Shown: in pieces, positions 44,147 to 55,298 of the stretch
Layout: every line of letters begins with the position of its first letter
Position numbering within the stretch: the stretch's first letter is position 1
Assembly: GCA_963575645.1 (NCBI GenBank)
Contig: OY754466.1
Location: 35,434,001-35,498,000 of the forward strand
Reading direction: 5' to 3'
Origin: Xanthostigma xanthostigma
Lineage: Eukaryota; Arthropoda; Insecta; Raphidioptera; Raphidiidae
DNA: 64,000 nt
Position numbers and translations under genes: made by a program
The notes under the pieces: generated by a model
The model's database searches: none
Seen by the model: only the letters and a program-made list of their open reading frames with translations
Told to the model about the DNA's origin: nothing

Positions 44147-44912
44147 TAGTACGACAACTCGATGTATAAATTATCCTATGGAAATACACAATTATTATTT
44201 TAAATAACATCTAACAGTATTATTAGCTGTTTCAAGTGCGGAAAATTGTTTTTAAAAAATTATTTTTTTTTGCGCAGTGTAAAGGGGAAGGCGTTTGGGG
44301 GCAGTTCTTTAAAAAACAATTACAGGGTCGAGTCAATGCGATGGCATTTTTTTGGGCAGTGAAAAGGGGAAGGCGTCTGGGAGAAGTTTTTAAAAAAACA
44401 ATTACGGGGTCGTGTCGATGCGATGGCGTTTTTTTTTTGCGCAGTGAAAAGGAAAGGGCGTTTGGGGAGAGTTCTTTAAAAAACAATTACGGGGTCGTGT
44501 CGATGCGATGGCGTTTTTTTTTGCGCAGTGAAAAGGAAAGGGCGTTTGGGGGAGTTCTTTAAAAAACAATTACGAAATCTAATGATGCAGTGGCGTTTTT
44601 TTGCGCAATGAAAACAGGAGCGCGTTTGGGGGAATTCTTTAAAAAACAATTACGGGGGCGTGTATACAAAATGAGAAAGTAATACAGTAATTATACACCA
44701 GTTGTTATGACTTGTATAATATGTGATTTCTGATTTGGTTAGATTGAAAAAATGACAGTGAAAGACGAAAAGTAGTTCCATGTTCTTAACGTATTTTTGA
44801 GGAAATTTGTGAATAATCCGCAAAGTTTTTTTTTTGGAACATCAAAATTTAGCGTTTTCTATGATTTAAAAAAAGTCAAAATTTGGGCACATCGAGTTAT
44901 CGTACTGCACCC
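44147..44912. mobile_element. Family F element, copy 2
   Basis: The left end AGTACGACAACTCGATG and inverted right end GGGTGCAGTACGATAACTCG match copy 1. Flanks on both sides of the tandem core are homologous to 5684-6584, but the core has a different period and more units. The Helitron 44916-45295 starts 3 bp beyond the right end. Confidence 0.7.
44262..44660. repeat. Five tandem units of 80-85 bp inside family F
   Basis: Units contain GCGCAGTGAAAAGG, GGGCGTTTGGGG and AAACAATTACGGGGTCG; the AACAATTAC phrase recurs about every 80-85 bp. Frames of 84 and 108 codons run through on both strands purely because of the repeat. Confidence 0.85.
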
Positions 44913-44915
44913 TCA

Positions 44916-45295
44916 TCTATATTATAAATATCTCGTGTCACGATATTCGTCCACGCTAATCTCCTAAACCACTGAACCGATTTTAATTACATTTTGTAAA
45001 TGTGTCTTGCTTAGTCGAACTTATTGGTACTATAGGATAGTTTTTATAATATTTTGTACAAAATTACGGTGTTTTGTCAAAAAAAAAACTGTTTTTAGTA
45101 ACGTGTAGCGTCATCTGATAGAATTTGCTCAAAACTATTAGCTTAGAAGTAAAAAAAAAACTGTTTTAGTGACATGTAGCGATATGTGGTAGAATTTGCT
45201 CAAAGCTATAATAGGTCAGACGCCGGGCCGCAAACGAAATAAATTTTGCAGAATTATATCTATCGCACCCGAGTGAAACAGAGCCGGGTCGCTAG
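44916..45295 (+). mobile_element. Complete non-autonomous Helitron
   Basis: It starts after A with TCTATATTATAAATATCTCG and ends GCCGGGTCGCTAG before T, with an ACCCG/CGGGT stem about 10 bp before the end. An internal segment around AGAATTTGCTCAAAACTATT is duplicated (45070-45210). 380 bp, no coding sequence. Confidence 0.8.
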
Positions 45296-45307
45296 TATAT
45301 TCATATA

Positions 45308-45395
45308 AAAATTTTTGATTAACGTCTGATTAGAATTCTTCAATAAATAAAATTATCTGTCTGAAAAATTGGTCGATAATGTTATTTATTGAAAT
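45308..45395. repeat. Penelope-like fragment (short palindromic form)
   Basis: TTGATTAACGTCTGATTAGA followed by CAATAAATAAAATTATC and the inverse GATAATGTTATTTATTG, the same edges as the hairpin at 3833-4172 but without the centre. Confidence 0.6.
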
Positions 45396-45471
45396 ATTCA
45401 TATAAATATAATTTTTAAGCAGTGTCCGTTTAACCTATGGTGTAATGTATGGTTAAATAAATGTTACCTGA

Positions 45472-45620
45472 AATCTATATATAATATAAAACTCAAAATT
45501 TGCCCGTCCGATAAAAAACTTTTGAACGGTAACTCCGATCATCATGAAATTTGAACACAACATTCATCTCGGTTTTAAATCAGGTTTTCACGATTCAAGA
45601 TGTATTCTGCGATTCCTTAC
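45472..45620 (+). mobile_element. Helitron fragment
   Basis: GCCCGTCCGATAAAAAACTT followed by TGAACGGTAACTCCGATCAT matches, inverted, the middle of the Helitron at 23519-23865. The 3' end is lost. Confidence 0.55.
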
Positions 45621-45956
45621 ATATATATTTCGAAAAATGTGCTTCTATATTTGACAAGATAAATTGGGAAATACTGCCATATACTTAAGCCATATTTTGT
45701 GAAACACAGTAGCGAAAACATATTTTGTTCCTAAATTCTAATTTGACAGTTTATTATATTTATTTATTTATAATTCCTGTTTATTATTAAAAATAGTAGT
45801 AAAAATAAATGTAAAATATGATTTAGTACTAGGCCCATATAACCGCGGCAGTTGATGTCCTTAAATAATTAAATTTAAAAATAATTTGGAATACAATTTA
45901 CAAATAGATATTTTTTATTTAAATTATCGAATGATTCAAAATTGAAGTAAGTAAAT

Positions 45957-45969
45957 GATAAAAACAAAA
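45957..45969 (-). terminator. Pol III terminator of tRNA-Trp
   Basis: Reading the minus strand, TTTTTGTTTTT follows the tRNA 3' end by about 22 bases. Runs of four or more T are the usual stop signal for RNA polymerase III. Confidence 0.7.
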
Positions 45970-45991
45970 ATACTACCCCAATTTGTGGTCT

Positions 45992-46063
45992 TGACCCCGA
46001 CGTGATTTGAACACGCAACCTTCTGATCTGGAGTCAGACGCGCTACCGTTGCGCCACGGAGTC
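45992..46063 (-). tRNA. tRNA-Trp (CCA)
   Basis: The minus strand folds as a complete 72-nt cloverleaf. The acceptor stem GACTCCG pairs with CGGGGTC (one G-T pair), the D stem is GCGC/GCGC, the anticodon stem TCTGA/TCAGA encloses CTCCAGA with anticodon CCA, and the T arm is GCGTG-TTCAAAT-CACGT. The discriminator is A73. B-box and A-box promoter sequences lie within the gene as usual for Pol III. A T-rich run just downstream (45957-45969 on the plus strand as A-rich) can act as terminator. There is no intron and CCA is not encoded. It is the only intact host gene I can support here, surrounded by transposon fragments; a SINE origin is unlikely because the fold is intact and no second copy is seen. 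Confidence 0.92.
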
Positions 46064-46589
46064 GTTGGGTACTTGCGCTACTTCAAACAAACATACAACG
46101 ATCGTAAATTATTACATTATTTCAGTTTCAATTTATTGCTGATTTTTATCTAGTTCTATAATTAATATTACGTGTACTTTCCATTTAAATAAGAGATTAT
46201 TTTATGTAGAAAGCATAATTTTAAAAACAAAAAATAAAAACTGATTTTCGTAAAAATAAAGAAATTCGTATTTATTAGACATTAAGTATATGGGTATGTA
46301 TGAACAGTTTTTGAAAAGGTGTTGCAAAAATTGTTAATATATAACATTTTTCAGTAACCAAACTTTTTCTCTTTGCATTCTCTCTAAAAGAAAACTTGAA
46401 TATTTATTAAATACTACAATAGCCGAATATTAGCGCATCTCTAGTATCCTTGTACCTTAAATCTTTTCAAATTCATAAAAAAATAATTATTTTACTTTAC
46501 GATAATGTTTTATTTTTATTAGTAAAACTATCTATTAATAAAATATCTATTGAAGGAGATTTATTTGATTGAGGAACAATTGAAAAATA

Positions 46590-46650
46590 AGCTTTACCAG
46601 AGTATCGCTTGTGACCAACGTTTCGAAAAATATATTTTCATCTTCATTTT
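46590..46650 (-). repeat. Penelope-like end with hammerhead-like remnant
   Basis: The minus strand reads TGAAGATGAAAATATATTTT then TCGAAACGTTGGTCACAAGC. GAAAC-GTTG-GTC has the short stem III and GTC cleavage triplet of Penelope-type hammerheads, but the CTGANGA box is degenerate (ATGAAGA). Confidence 0.45.
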
Positions 46651-46657
46651 ATTTTTA

Positions 46658-46905
46658 TCTATACCTATTATATAAAGCTAAAGTTTGTAAGTTTGTATGT
46701 AGGAGATGATCTCCAAAACTCACATCGGAATTCAAATTTTTTTTCACCAATATTTAGAATGAACCTTCAGGATGGACGTAAGCTATATATTATCGTGTTA
46801 AAATAAAAGCGCTTTTCATGGAAATCAACTTTGCAACGTACGAGTAAGTCGACGAAAAAACGGTGGTAATTTACAAATTCGGGCGAAGCCGGACCGGGCC
46901 ACTAG
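46658..46905 (+). mobile_element. Complete non-autonomous Helitron
   Basis: It starts after A with TCTATACCTATTATATAAAG and ends GGACCGGGCCACTAG before T. 248 bp, homologous to 43839-44107 and 51110-52485. Confidence 0.75.
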
Positions 46906-47170
46906 TATTAAATATTATCAAAGTAAAGTCATGTCTAGTGAAAATTAAAATTTATATTATTTGTTTCGAAAAACAGAAACATTTAAAGAATTGTTCAATT
47001 ACATGCATGCATTTTATTTTAAAATTTTAATCTGACTTTTCAGTAAAAATAATTTATTTCGGAAGAGAATAGAACTTGGGAACAAATTAAAGCTATTTTA
47101 ACAGCATAATAGAAAGTAACTCAATTTTAAAACATATTCAAAATCTAAAAAAAATTAACTCGTTTTCAAT

Positions 47171-47790
47171 AAGAAAAATTCCAGCCAATTGGGCGACGGG
47201 ACCATTCCAACTTCAAAAATGTTGACATTTGATTATAATAAAGAAAATGAAATTTCTGATATCGCGTGAGGTGACGCGGGTAATGGCTAGTATTTAATAT
47301 GATATTTGCTATTCGTTGCCGTGGTTACCTACACAATATGTTCACGTCATGTAAAAATTAATCAAAGCATGCCTAGCTAGTTTATTTCTGACAGATCCAT
47401 AAAACAAAAGAGCGGCTGATTTTTTTCTATTTTCAAAATATTTCCAAAACTATAATGTTTAGATAAAAAAAATTGAACAAAACTTTCTTAAAAAAATAAA
47501 TAGAATCATAAGCCGTTAGGCGCCGGTTTTCCCCAAAAACAATAGGGCTCTTCATATTTACATACCAAACATCCTCCCAAAATTTGGTTTCAATCCGCTC
47601 GTCCGTTTGATCTGTATCGTGTTCACAGACAAACAGAAAAACAGACTAACAGACGCACAGAGTTTTTTCAAAAATATGTTTTTTGGATTCGGGGGACCTC
47701 AAAACGGAAAGATATTGTAACATTTTTTATAAGTGATTTTTGACCTAAACTAGTACCATTCCCTACTTGTGGGTTGGAATGGTAAAAGTA
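47171..47790 (-). mobile_element. Family B element
   Basis: From AAATTCCAGCCAATTGGGCG to CTTGTGGGTTGGAATGGTAA. It lacks about 60 bp around the TAATGGTATACTTTTC block. The satellite array begins about 85 bp beyond. Confidence 0.8.
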
Positions 47791-47876
47791 TTTCTTCAGA
47801 AGAAATAGACATTCATATGTCAAAAATAATGCGAAAGCTCCGCGGTTACGGATGTCGACGTCTGACTGCATTCCTA

Positions 47877-48470
47877 ATCTGAATCATTACAGTCCACCGA
47901 CTACCAGTATCCCTTCTACGACGAGTTTTGCACTGAACCCTATTCGTTTCAATAGACCGTCCTTATTCATTAGTTCAGTGGATTGGCGGAATGATGACCG
48001 GCATGACGTACTCGCAACATCTCTATTCTGAATCATGACAGTACGCCGACTGCCAGTATCCCTTTCTACGACCAATTTTGCACTGAACCCTATTCGTTTC
48101 AATAGATCATCCTTATTCGTGAGTTCAGTGGATTGGCGATATGATGACCGCCATGACGTACTTAAAACATCCCTAATCTGAATCATCACAGTACACCGAC
48201 TGCTCAGAATGTTTTTACGATCAATTTTGCACTGAACCCTATCCCTTTCAATAGATTGTCCTTATTCGCGAGTTCAGTGGATTGATGGAATAATGACCGA
48301 CATAACGTACTCGCAACATCTCTAATCTGAATCATGACAGTAGGCTGACTGCCAGGTATCCCTTTCTACGTCCAATTTTGCACTGAACCCTATTCTTTTC
48401 AATATAGGCCGTCCTTATTCGCGAGTTCAGTGGATTGGCGGAATGATGACCGACATGACGTACTTACGGG
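47877..48470. repeat. Four-unit satellite, period about 150 bp
   Basis: Units start with CTGAATCAT at about 47878, 48027, 48177 and 48327. Each contains TTTTGCACTGAACCCTATTC and GAGTTCAGTGGATTGGCGGA. The minus strand of the first two units is open for 100 codons with a 50-residue repeat (for example NKDGLLKRIGFSAKLVV); later units break the frame. No known domain recognised. Confidence 0.9.
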
Positions 48471-49125
48471 TAGATTCTAGCCTTTGTCTTTTTCAGGCCA
48501 CGAACATACGCCAGCTCGATTGCACGGCAGTCTCCTGGGCTTAAACCATATCGTAAAGCTTCACACACACATTGACACTTGCTCTACATATTATTCGCCT
48601 ATCTATTTTCATTGTTTTTTATGTGTCATCAGATCCGGGCGATTTTCTTCGATCTATTAATATCTGTCTTCGCGTGAATTGTGTTATCGGTTTTATTTGT
48701 TTTGTGATTCTCCAAAATTTTAACCCTTTATTTCTATATCTATATACTATTATATGCGTATAAAATTCTTCGTATGTGTGTAATGATGTATATATGTATG
48801 TTTGAATATATTTTACTTTAGCTATTCGACGAATTTTTATGAAACATTTTTTTGTTTCTTAAGATTACAGAAGTGCTGTAGGCTACGTTATATTCCACTA
48901 TTTTTATCGCAAAGTTAATTAGCTTAATTTAATATATTTTTTGGCGTATACTTCTATTCCAATACCTATATCTAAAATCGTAACTCACGACAGACCGGTT
49001 TTTCCTCTCTTCCTGCGCCTGTGAATATGTCACATATAAGGTTCAGATATACCGTGAAACAACCAGTGTATGTCATTCGACTTCTGACTTCACACAACGT
49101 GCAGTATACGTTTCTAGCCGGAGAC
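48471..49125. other. No gene; possible Helitron-like start at 48740
   Basis: TCTATATACTATTATATGCG near 48739 followed by GTATGTGTGTAATG looks like a Helitron 5' end, without a matching 3' end. The 63-codon plus frame (48572-48763) is T-rich and not convincing. Confidence 0.35.
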
Positions 49126-50080
49126 TTTTTAGTGTATTTGCCATAACTTTTTAAGGAGTTAATTGATTTTAACGAAATTTAGACCACATATTGAAATCCA
49201 TCACCGCACGAAGTCTATTTAAAATGGGCCCAATCGAGCCACTTTAAAGGTGGGTTTTAGGGGTTGAAAAATATTTTTCGGCCCAAAAGTACCGAAAAAA
49301 TTCTTCGAACCATTTAAAAATTGAAATTTAACCTATTAGTAAATATGAAAATGTGCTGCTAAAATTTTATTAAAATCGGCCCGACAGGACCGGACTTAAA
49401 AATTTTATGATAACGTTAGTTCGTAGATATGGATTTACTTATAGTCCAATCAATGAATAGCTCAAAAGGGGGTGTTTCTTTGTCAGATGAATAGTTTAGA
49501 CGACATGAAGGAATGTTTGATGAAAAATATGCGGTAAAAGTTTTTTTTCGAAAAATTTCACTTTTCTAGGGCTTGTAGCTCAAGAACGGTTGAGTATTTG
49601 AAAAAAGTGTATAGAACAAAAGCTGTATAAAATTTTATGAGCTTTAATTTTACATAAGAATTTTTTCCAATGCGACGTACCGTTTTTGAGTCCTAAGCTG
49701 AAACCCCAAAAGTGGTACCTTCTTGGTGCTCCCCTCCCTCCGGCTCACCTCCTAAACGTCAGGACTTTTGGTATGTTTACTCCCTAAGGACCCTGAACAA
49801 GTTTCTGAAGAAATCGCTTAGGGGCCTGCTCACGCACTCTACAACTTCTTTATTCACTGGACTATTAGTGAAGGGTGAATTTAATTTGGTACATTGATAG
49901 TAATATTGAAATTAAGAAAAAAATATGATTTTAAGGAATGTATTAAGGGGTTAAATTCTTTATTTTGTCCAAAAACAAGAGTTAAGTTCACATAATAAAG
50001 CCACACTGCCTATATAATAGCAAATACACTATAATATTGTCGGCAGGGTATCGCACTGCGACCCGACTTTTTTTTGACTT
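49126..50080. repeat. Interior fragment of a family H (pogo-like) element
   Basis: It matches, inverted, 27190-27700: AATCGGCCCGACAGGACCGG, GTTGAAAAATATTTTTCGGC and GTCGGCAGGGTATCGCACTG blocks. It is interrupted by the element at 49442-49864. The terminal inverted repeats of the family are not present here. Confidence 0.6.
49442..49864. mobile_element. TIR element with TTA duplication and readable empty site
   Basis: The ends TAGTCCAATCAATGAATAG and inverted TAGTCCAGTGAATAAAG are flanked by TTA (49439-49441, 49865-49867). The related sequence at 1150-1162 reads GGATTTATTTAGTGAACGG without interruption, the empty site. TTA fits PIF/Harbinger. Frames inside have no motif. Confidence 0.8.
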
Positions 50081-50387
50081 GTACGAATACCGGGATAAAA
50101 TATTATGTGGGATTGTTTTAATGTCCGCGACGGCCTAGTTACAGACGAATGAGTATTGCGTGGCATCCTTTACTGTCCGTTGTCTGCTGGGCGAGCAACA
50201 TATCGTATGTCAGCATGTATATTGTCCGACCGACGCTTTTTTCTCCTTTATTCAAATGATCATCATTAAAGAAAAAACAGTTTTTATTGAATCCCATTTT
50301 TGTTTTACTGTCACTTTACGACAAAGCAGTTGAGTAAAAAGCCACCGTAAAACACAACCGCATGGCAGCTAAGCAATTATTTAACTC
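50081..50387. other. No recognised feature
   Basis: Mixed sequence between two repeats, no open frame of note. Confidence 0.4.
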
Positions 50388-50388
50388 A

Positions 50389-50968
50389 TGGCCATGTTCA
50401 TCGAACGTAAGTAGTTATTTATTCGGTTCATTTGTTCTTTAGGTAACTATTCGTCCGAATAAATAGCGATAATTCCATTCACCAACCATTAATTATGTTC
50501 CCTGATAAATCTATTTTTTCTTACTTCGGGGATATAAATATTTATTAGCCTGATAAAATTATAAAGGCCACCACATAGATCGTAATACCTAACCTATAAA
50601 CGTGAAGTATTACATCTACAGTGCTCTTGTGAATTTATTTATGTGTTGTTTATTAACCTTTTGTGATGTGTATAGTTGTAAAATATTAAAGTTGTGGAAA
50701 TTTTGTGTGTAGTTGGGTTAGGATCATTATTATTTTGTGAAACTTTTTTTTGACGTTTCCACTAATGCCATCGGTCGGATTTTTGGATGAACGTCAAAAT
50801 ATTCAACAAAAAGATCAAGGAGTATAATGCAGTGTATATTTATTCTTTAACTAACTTTTGTAGGTACCTGATAATTAATTTTCTTGGTGAATTGAAAGTA
50901 AATTTTATTCTAACGAATTTTGTTCCAAGATTAGTAACTTCTATCTAGTGTTCAGTGAATATGGACAT
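50389..50968 (+). mobile_element. Family D element, uninterrupted copy
   Basis: The ends TGGCCATGTTCATCGAAC and inverted TGTCCATATTCACTGAACAC are about 580 bp apart. It serves as the reference for insertions in the copy at 20302-21459. No open frame. Confidence 0.75.
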
Positions 50969-51109
50969 CAAACAGTTTTTTTTTACTCTTATGGATTTAA
51001 AAATACATTTTGTGTTGTCAATGCTCTATCTGAAATGTATATCAATATTTTAAATTAGAATCATACGAAACATGACTTTTTATCCGACTGCGCGACATAC
51101 AACTAGTAA

Positions 51110-52111
51110 TCTATACTCATCTGTAGGTACTAATATTATGAAGAGAGAGTGCGAATTTTATGAGTTTGTGAATATGCGGAGGGTAATCCGATTTAAAAAA
51201 AAATTTGAAAAGTAGTTTGACCCTGCAGGCCATCCCTGTAACTTCCCGCTATTTTCGAGTTCAAAACGCTCAAAAATATGTCAAATATAGCAAGAAGTTT
51301 ATTTTTTAGCTCTTCGAGCTCAAAAAAAAACACTTTGTTACGAAATTTTCGTTCACGATATCTCATGAACAAATGAAGCGATTTTGATGCGATTTGCGGC
51401 AGTCGACGCAATTTTTTAACCTTAAAAAGTAATTTTATACAGAAAAATCGATCTCATAGGAATTTTACGAGAAATTTAAAAAAAAACACTTTTTAAAAAT
51501 TTTTCGTTCACGATATCTCGTGAACAAATGAGCCGATTTTGATGCGGTTTGCTGCAATCGACGCAGTTTTTTTAACCTAAGAAAGTAAATTATTACAAAA
51601 AAATCGATTTGATAAGAATTTTACGAGTAATTTTAAAAAATTACTTTTTTCCTAATTTTTCGTTCACGTTATCTCATGAACAAATGAACCAATTTTGATA
51701 TGGTTTGCGGCGATCGACGCAGTTTTTTTAGCTTAAGAAAGTAATTTATTACAAAAAAATCAATCTGATAACAATTTTAAGAGTCATTTTAAAAAAACAC
51801 TTTTTTACGATTTTTTCGTTCACGGTTTCTCGTGAACAAATGAACCGATTTTGATGCGGTTTGCGGAAATCGACGCAGTTTGTTAAGGAGAAGAGCTGAT
51901 TAGTTTTTGGAATTAATCGGTTTAGTAGTTTAGAAAATTTTTTACAAAAACAAATTTTTAAAAATTTTTGAAACTTGTTTTTTTAAGATTTCTCAAAATT
52001 TTTTGGGCCGAATCGTTTCAAATTTTCAGGAAGTCTAAGTTCACCAAGATCACGTCAGATGCCGCAAACCACGTTTCAGTCGGACACTCCGTTCAAAAGA
52101 TATAAAAGGTT

Positions 52112-52148
<37 letters not shown>

Positions 52149-52485
52149 CCATACATACAGCCCTACGGACATCATCGCCAAAATAGTTTCAATAGCTTCC
52201 TAGGACCCCAAAACGTCGAGATCTGGCGAAAACTCGATTTTCGAAAATCGGGGTGAAACCAATAACTTCCCGATTTTTGAAAAAAAAAAAATTTTTTTTT
52301 TTTTTTTTTAAAGCGGGAAGTTAAAAATTATACCAATATTTAGAATGGACCTTTAGAGTGGACATAGGCTATATATTATCGCGTTAAAATAAAATTGCTT
52401 TTCGTGAAGATCAGTTTTGCAACGTAAGTCGACGAAAAAACGGTTGCAATATACAACTTCTAGCGAAGCCGGACCGGGCCGCTAG
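51110..52485 (+). mobile_element. Helitron split by a family E element
   Basis: The 5' end TCTATACTCATCTGTAGGTA and 3' end GGACCGGGCCGCTAG belong together: removing 51198-52323 restores an alignment to 46658-46905. This fixes the order, Helitron first and E element later. Confidence 0.8.
51198..52323 (-). mobile_element. Family E element, copy 2
   Basis: Opposite orientation to 34566-35691. CCTGCAGGCCATCCCTGTAA then CTTCCCGCTATTTTCGAG opens it, and GCGGGAAGTTAA closes it. It carries the same four internal units and a (CA)n tract (52114-52146). AAATT occurs at both borders and may be the target duplication, but the A-rich site makes this unsure. Confidence 0.75.
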
Positions 52486-52621
52486 TATTAGATAAAAAAG
52501 GTATACAGTTTTTACTGGCGATGACATGTATATTGTGCATTTTTAATAAACGTTCTGGACAAAATGGTATCGACATTTTCAAATCGGTTAACTCCTCGAA
52601 AAGTTATGACTGAACAAGCAT

Positions 52622-53310
52622 AAAAATTCCAGCAATTGGGCGACGGGAATATTCCAACTTCAAATGTTGACATTTCATATAACTAGTATAACAAAGAAAA
52701 TAAAATTTCTGATATCGCGTGAGGTGACGCGGGTAATGGCTATTATTCAATATGATATTTGCTATTCGTTCCCGTCATGTAAAAATTAATCAAAGCATGC
52801 CGAACTAGTTTATTTCTGACAGATCTATAAAACAAAAGAGCGGGTGATTTTTTTTATTTTCAAATATTTCCGAAACTATAAATTTTAGATAAAAAAAATG
52901 TTAACGAAACTTTCTATAAACAATAAATATAATAATAAGTCGTTATGAAAAGTATACCATTATTATATAAAAATAAAGGTATTTTTATATAATAATGGTA
53001 TACTTTTCATATATCTCTTCTGCGCATGCGCCGATTTTATCCAAAAACAATAGAGGTCTTCATATTTGCATACCAAACATCCTCCCTAAAAAAAGTTTCG
53101 CCCAAAAACAGAAGGGCTCCTCATGTTTGCATATCAAATATCCTCCCAAAAAGTTTCAATCCGTTCATCCGTTTGACCTGTATCGTGCTCACAAACTAAC
53201 AATCATACACACAGAGGTTTTCCAAAACGAAAAGATATTGTAAAGTTTTGAAAAGTAATTTTTGACCTAATCTAGTATCATTCCCCACTTGTGGATTGGA
53301 ATGGTAAAAA
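52622..53310 (-). mobile_element. Family B element, rearranged
   Basis: From AAATTCCAGCAATTGGGCGA to CACTTGTGGATTGGAATGG. At 52945-53010 an inverted duplication places TAATGGTATACTTTTC and its inverse back to back, and a short tandem copy of the ATTTGCATACCAAACATCCT block follows at 53115-53150. Confidence 0.75.
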
Positions 53311-53618
53311 TAATACATAATACATGACGAATTGAAAACTTCCCTTTTTTTTAAGTTGTACATTTTACAATTGTGCCACCCAGTGAATAAGCAATGTTTT
53401 GTTGTGCACAGCCAGCTCACCGCAGTTAAAAGAAATAAATAATAAATGCCGTTCTGTCACGTTTAAATAACGCGGGTCGTAAATAATCTCACAGAACCCT
53501 CCGCAACGGTCTGTAATCACTAATTATTAAACAATGGTGTTCTCGGTTTGAAACAACTTTGTCGTGAATTTTTTTAAAAAGCTGTATCGTTCGCTAAACC
53601 CACCATGGGCGTTCCAAT

Positions 53619-54804
53619 CAGTGGCGTAGCTATAGACGAGGCGAAGCGGGCCCTCGCCCACGGCCTCGCGTCTTGAGTCCAAACGCCATGATCTATATTA
53701 TCTACGCTAAATAGTTCGATTAGTATCATAAAAGACCCTACTAAATATAACGTACATACAAATATGGCAGAATCACTAATTGTCTTAGGGATAGGTACCT
53801 ACCAGCGTTGCCAGACGTTCCGATTTTGGCGGAACGTCCCGATTTTTAAATCAAAATTAAATGTACCGCGCGGGACAGGCTCAGACCCGCTTTTCGGGGA
53901 TAACTTTAAAAGAAGTTAAATCTTTACAGAAATATCATGAATAAGTAATTCTTATAAATAATTTTTCTCTTATTGTAAGTTGCAATTTGTAACACTCACT
54001 CCACAGACTATTGTTTGAAACACCATATTTTTCTAATGAATAAAACTTTTTTGATTTTGATTTCTGTTTTTTTATTCTGAAAACGAATAAGACTCAACTA
54101 TTTAACGATAGAGTAAATCTGATTTAAAATATTATATTTTTATTAAAATACATTTTCTATGGCTATTTTTGCTATCTATTGTCACGTAAACGTAATTTTA
54201 ATTCAAATTAAAAGATAAATAGGTATTTGAAAACTTCTGATTATATACGTTTTTTTACTATGTCCCGCTTTCGACGAAAGAATCCCGTTATTTTCACTCA
54301 AAGAGTTCCAAAATCCCGACTTGTCAAAAAAAAAAACTGGCAACGCTGGTACCTACCTACTGAAAGAAATGAACCTCGCTTGTGCGGCTTCGCCCACGTT
54401 TATAGATTAGTCCACTCTACCCCACTGGTATCAATAGACGTAACTAGCTTTTTTGTGGCCCTGGACCACCTCTACACTAAATTTTATGAAAATAAAACTA
54501 CTTATTTCTCCAAAATAATAGTTTTAACCAGTAGCATAACCAAAAAAAAAGTTTTTTTAGCTAGGTGTGTTTCCACTGATTTTTACGAACAATTTTTAAA
54601 TTTTTATTTTTCTTGTTCTTTTTTAGCCACTATGATTGTTAGGAGAGTAGTGGGGAGGGAGGAGATGGTCTATTATTATAAAACGGGTTTCCAAAAAGTT
54701 GCTGAAAGAAAGTTTTTTTTATATAATATGAATTTTTTCGAACTTACTGTGGCCTCCCATCTGTCTGGGGCCTGGGCACGTGCCCCTGCGTAGCTGCGAC
54801 CCTG
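53619..54804. mobile_element. hAT-like element with GGCGTAGC ends, no duplication seen
   Basis: CAGTGGCGTAGCTATAG at the left and inverted CAGGGTCGCAGCTACGCAGG at the right are hAT-type ends. The flanking 8 bp (GTTCCAAT and GACGTGTG) do not match. It hosts the hAT element 53803-54348. The 188-codon frame 54227-54793 runs across the nested junction and is judged spurious. Confidence 0.55.
53803..54348. mobile_element. hAT element with perfect 8-bp duplication
   Basis: The ends CAGCGTTGCCAG and inverted CAGCGTTGCCAGTTTTTTTT are flanked by GTACCTAC (53795-53802, 54349-54356). TCCCG/CGGGA motifs recur near both ends. An AATAAAACTTTTTTGATTTT tail near 54038 suggests a LINE 3' end caught inside. 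Confidence 0.9.
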
Positions 54805-54847
54805 GACGTGTGAATACATTTTTAATACGAGATCTAATACCTAAATA

Positions 54848-55298
54848 AAAAAAAAAAAATTGGTTGTCTGTAAAGTCGGTTTACGGACGATAGTTTTACG
54901 TGATAACGTATTCCGTAATACATAACCTAAATTTATATAATAATTATAATAATTCGAATCTATGATATTGCATCTTTCGCTTCAAATTTAGGTTAATTTT
55001 ATTTATTTAAATTACTCACCATATAATATAATTGTTTTTTTTTTAACTTTCTTTCTTTCGTATTTTTATTTCGAGAGATGAGACCTAGCAAAAACGATTT
55101 TTTGCCCCCAAAATCCCTTTTCAGTAAATTTCATCCAAATCGTTAGGGCCGTTTTCGAGAAAAGCACGCACAGGGTCAGGCGGAACGTTACGCGTTACGC
55201 GTTAGGAACGTTACACTTTTTCGTACATGCAGCCGGTGTTTTATCAATTTATAAGATTGGTGATTCATCAATTTATAAGACGTTATCACGTAAAAAAA
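54848..55298 (-). mobile_element. Family C element, deleted copy
   Basis: Both ends are present (AATTGGTTGTCTGTAAAGTC and ATAAGACGTTATCACGTAAA); the middle is replaced by AT-rich sequence. It faces the full copy at 55601-56300. Confidence 0.75.

Noticed and set aside
44236..44562. 108-codon frame with repeated FFLRSEKERAFG
   Set aside because: It is produced by the tandem core of the family F element; both strands are open, and the sister element has a different period.
47887..48189. 100-codon minus-strand repeat protein
   Set aside because: Only two of four satellite units stay open. It is reported as a finding but not as a gene.
54227..54793. The longest open frame, 188 codons on the plus strand
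   Set aside because: It starts inside the hAT element 53803-54348, crosses its right end and duplication, and finishes in the inverted end of the outer hAT-like element. No motif is recognisable and composition is that of AT-rich repeat sequence.
53619..54804. hAT element with confirmed target duplication
   Set aside because: The ends look right but the flanking 8 bp differ, so the duplication claim was dropped and confidence lowered.
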